In this document: piece after piece, positions 20,438 to 20,616 of the stretch
Layout of the letters: each line of letters begins with the position of its first letter
Numbering within the stretch: the stretch's first letter is position 1
From: a virus
Direction: 5' to 3' (one strand)
Length of the DNA: 20,616 bases
IMG/VR virus record: IMGVR_UViG_3300045974_000425
Coordinates: 1 to 20,616 of that record
Notes under the pieces: model-generated
Told to the model about the DNA's origin: nothing
Database searches by the model: none
The model's input: the letters and a program-made list of their open reading frames with translations, nothing else
Made by a program: the position numbers and the translations under genes

Positions 20438-20616
20438 ATGGACGTCGTCCAGATCTGCAACCTCGCCATCAGCCAGGTCGGGGCGAAGCCCATCACGAGC
20501 CTCGACGATGCCTCGACCGAGGCGCGGATCTGCAAGGCGCTCTACGTCTCGACCCGGGACGCGATGCTCGCGGCGCACGAGTGGTCGTTCGCGAAGGCGC
20601 GCATCTCCATCAACGC
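20438..20616 (+). CDS. Tail tubular protein A-like (gp11-type), cut by the right edge
   Basis: 59 visible residues, MDVVQICNLAISQVGAKPIT then the pattern SLDDASTEARICKALYVSTRD (shown in part) and AHEWSFAKAR. This is the N-terminal signature of T7 gp11-type tail tubular A proteins, which attach below the connector and start the short tail. The frame is open at 20616, so the C-terminus is outside the window. ATG 20438 is 3 bases after the previous stop. Its presence supports the podovirus assignment. Confidence 0.88.
   Translation, partial: MDVVQICNLAISQVGAKPITSLDDASTEARICKALYVSTRDAMLAAHEWSFAKARISIN

Noticed and set aside
1-20616. tRNA genes, CRISPR array, integrase, reverse transcriptase or variable repeats of a diversity-generating element
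   Set aside because: Looked for because of the BPP-1-like head genes and the XRE repressor; nothing matching was seen in the window.

Overview
The window is a contiguous piece of a high-GC, tailed double-stranded DNA phage or prophage with podovirus-like head and tail genes. There is a large connector-type portal, a small gene after it resembling Bordetella phage Bbp19, a Bbp17-like capsid protein, and the start of a T7 gp11-like tail tubular protein. No integrase, tRNA, rRNA, CRISPR array or insertion sequence was seen. The host is probably a GC-rich Gram-negative. A ribbon-helix-helix protein at 1974-2150 resembles the TIGR04563 family, which I associate with myxobacteria and relatives. That family and host link is from memory, not a search.

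Layout. (1) 1-2674, plus strand: lysis-like cassette with an M15-type endolysin, several very small membrane proteins, the ribbon-helix-helix protein and a spanin-like anchored protein, interrupted by a minus-strand HNH endonuclease. (2) 2675-3071: gene-free, partly AT-richer stretch with a long RNA hairpin, followed by two tiny plus-strand genes. (3) 8508 down to about 3179, minus strand: one tightly coupled operon of zinc-ribbon proteins, a Gam/Gp157-like protein, a Bet-type annealing protein, a PP-loop (PAPS reductase-like) enzyme, an HNH endonuclease, and a pair of genes nested in different frames. (4) 8509-8646: divergent control region with a candidate promoter and a cluster of CTAG operators next to an XRE repressor gene. 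(5) 8647-10996, plus strand: repressor, winged-helix protein, replication initiator with a likely origin inside the gene, coiled-coil membrane protein, RusA resolvase and small proteins. (6) 11028-20616, plus strand: small and large terminase, portal, Bbp19-like protein, two proteins with export signals (a gp80-like domain and a TIM-barrel glycosidase-like protein), scaffold-like protein, a structured leader, capsid, a TIG-domain head protein, its short paralogue, and the tail tubular protein running off the right edge.

How it fits together. The XRE protein probably controls the divergent region. The leftward operon supplies recombination functions and many small zinc-binding proteins. The rightward early genes start replication and resolve branched DNA. 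The long rightward late operon packages DNA and builds the head and tail. Nearly all genes are joined by 4-base ATGA or GTGA stop/start overlaps, which implies translational coupling. The capsid neighbourhood instead has separate genes with strong hairpins between them.

The observations I rate highest are: the exported glycosidase-like and gp80-like proteins inside the head module; the lambda-like origin in the initiator gene; the 18-pair RNA stem after the lysis genes; the gene nested inside a zinc-ribbon gene; and the three-hairpin capsid leader.
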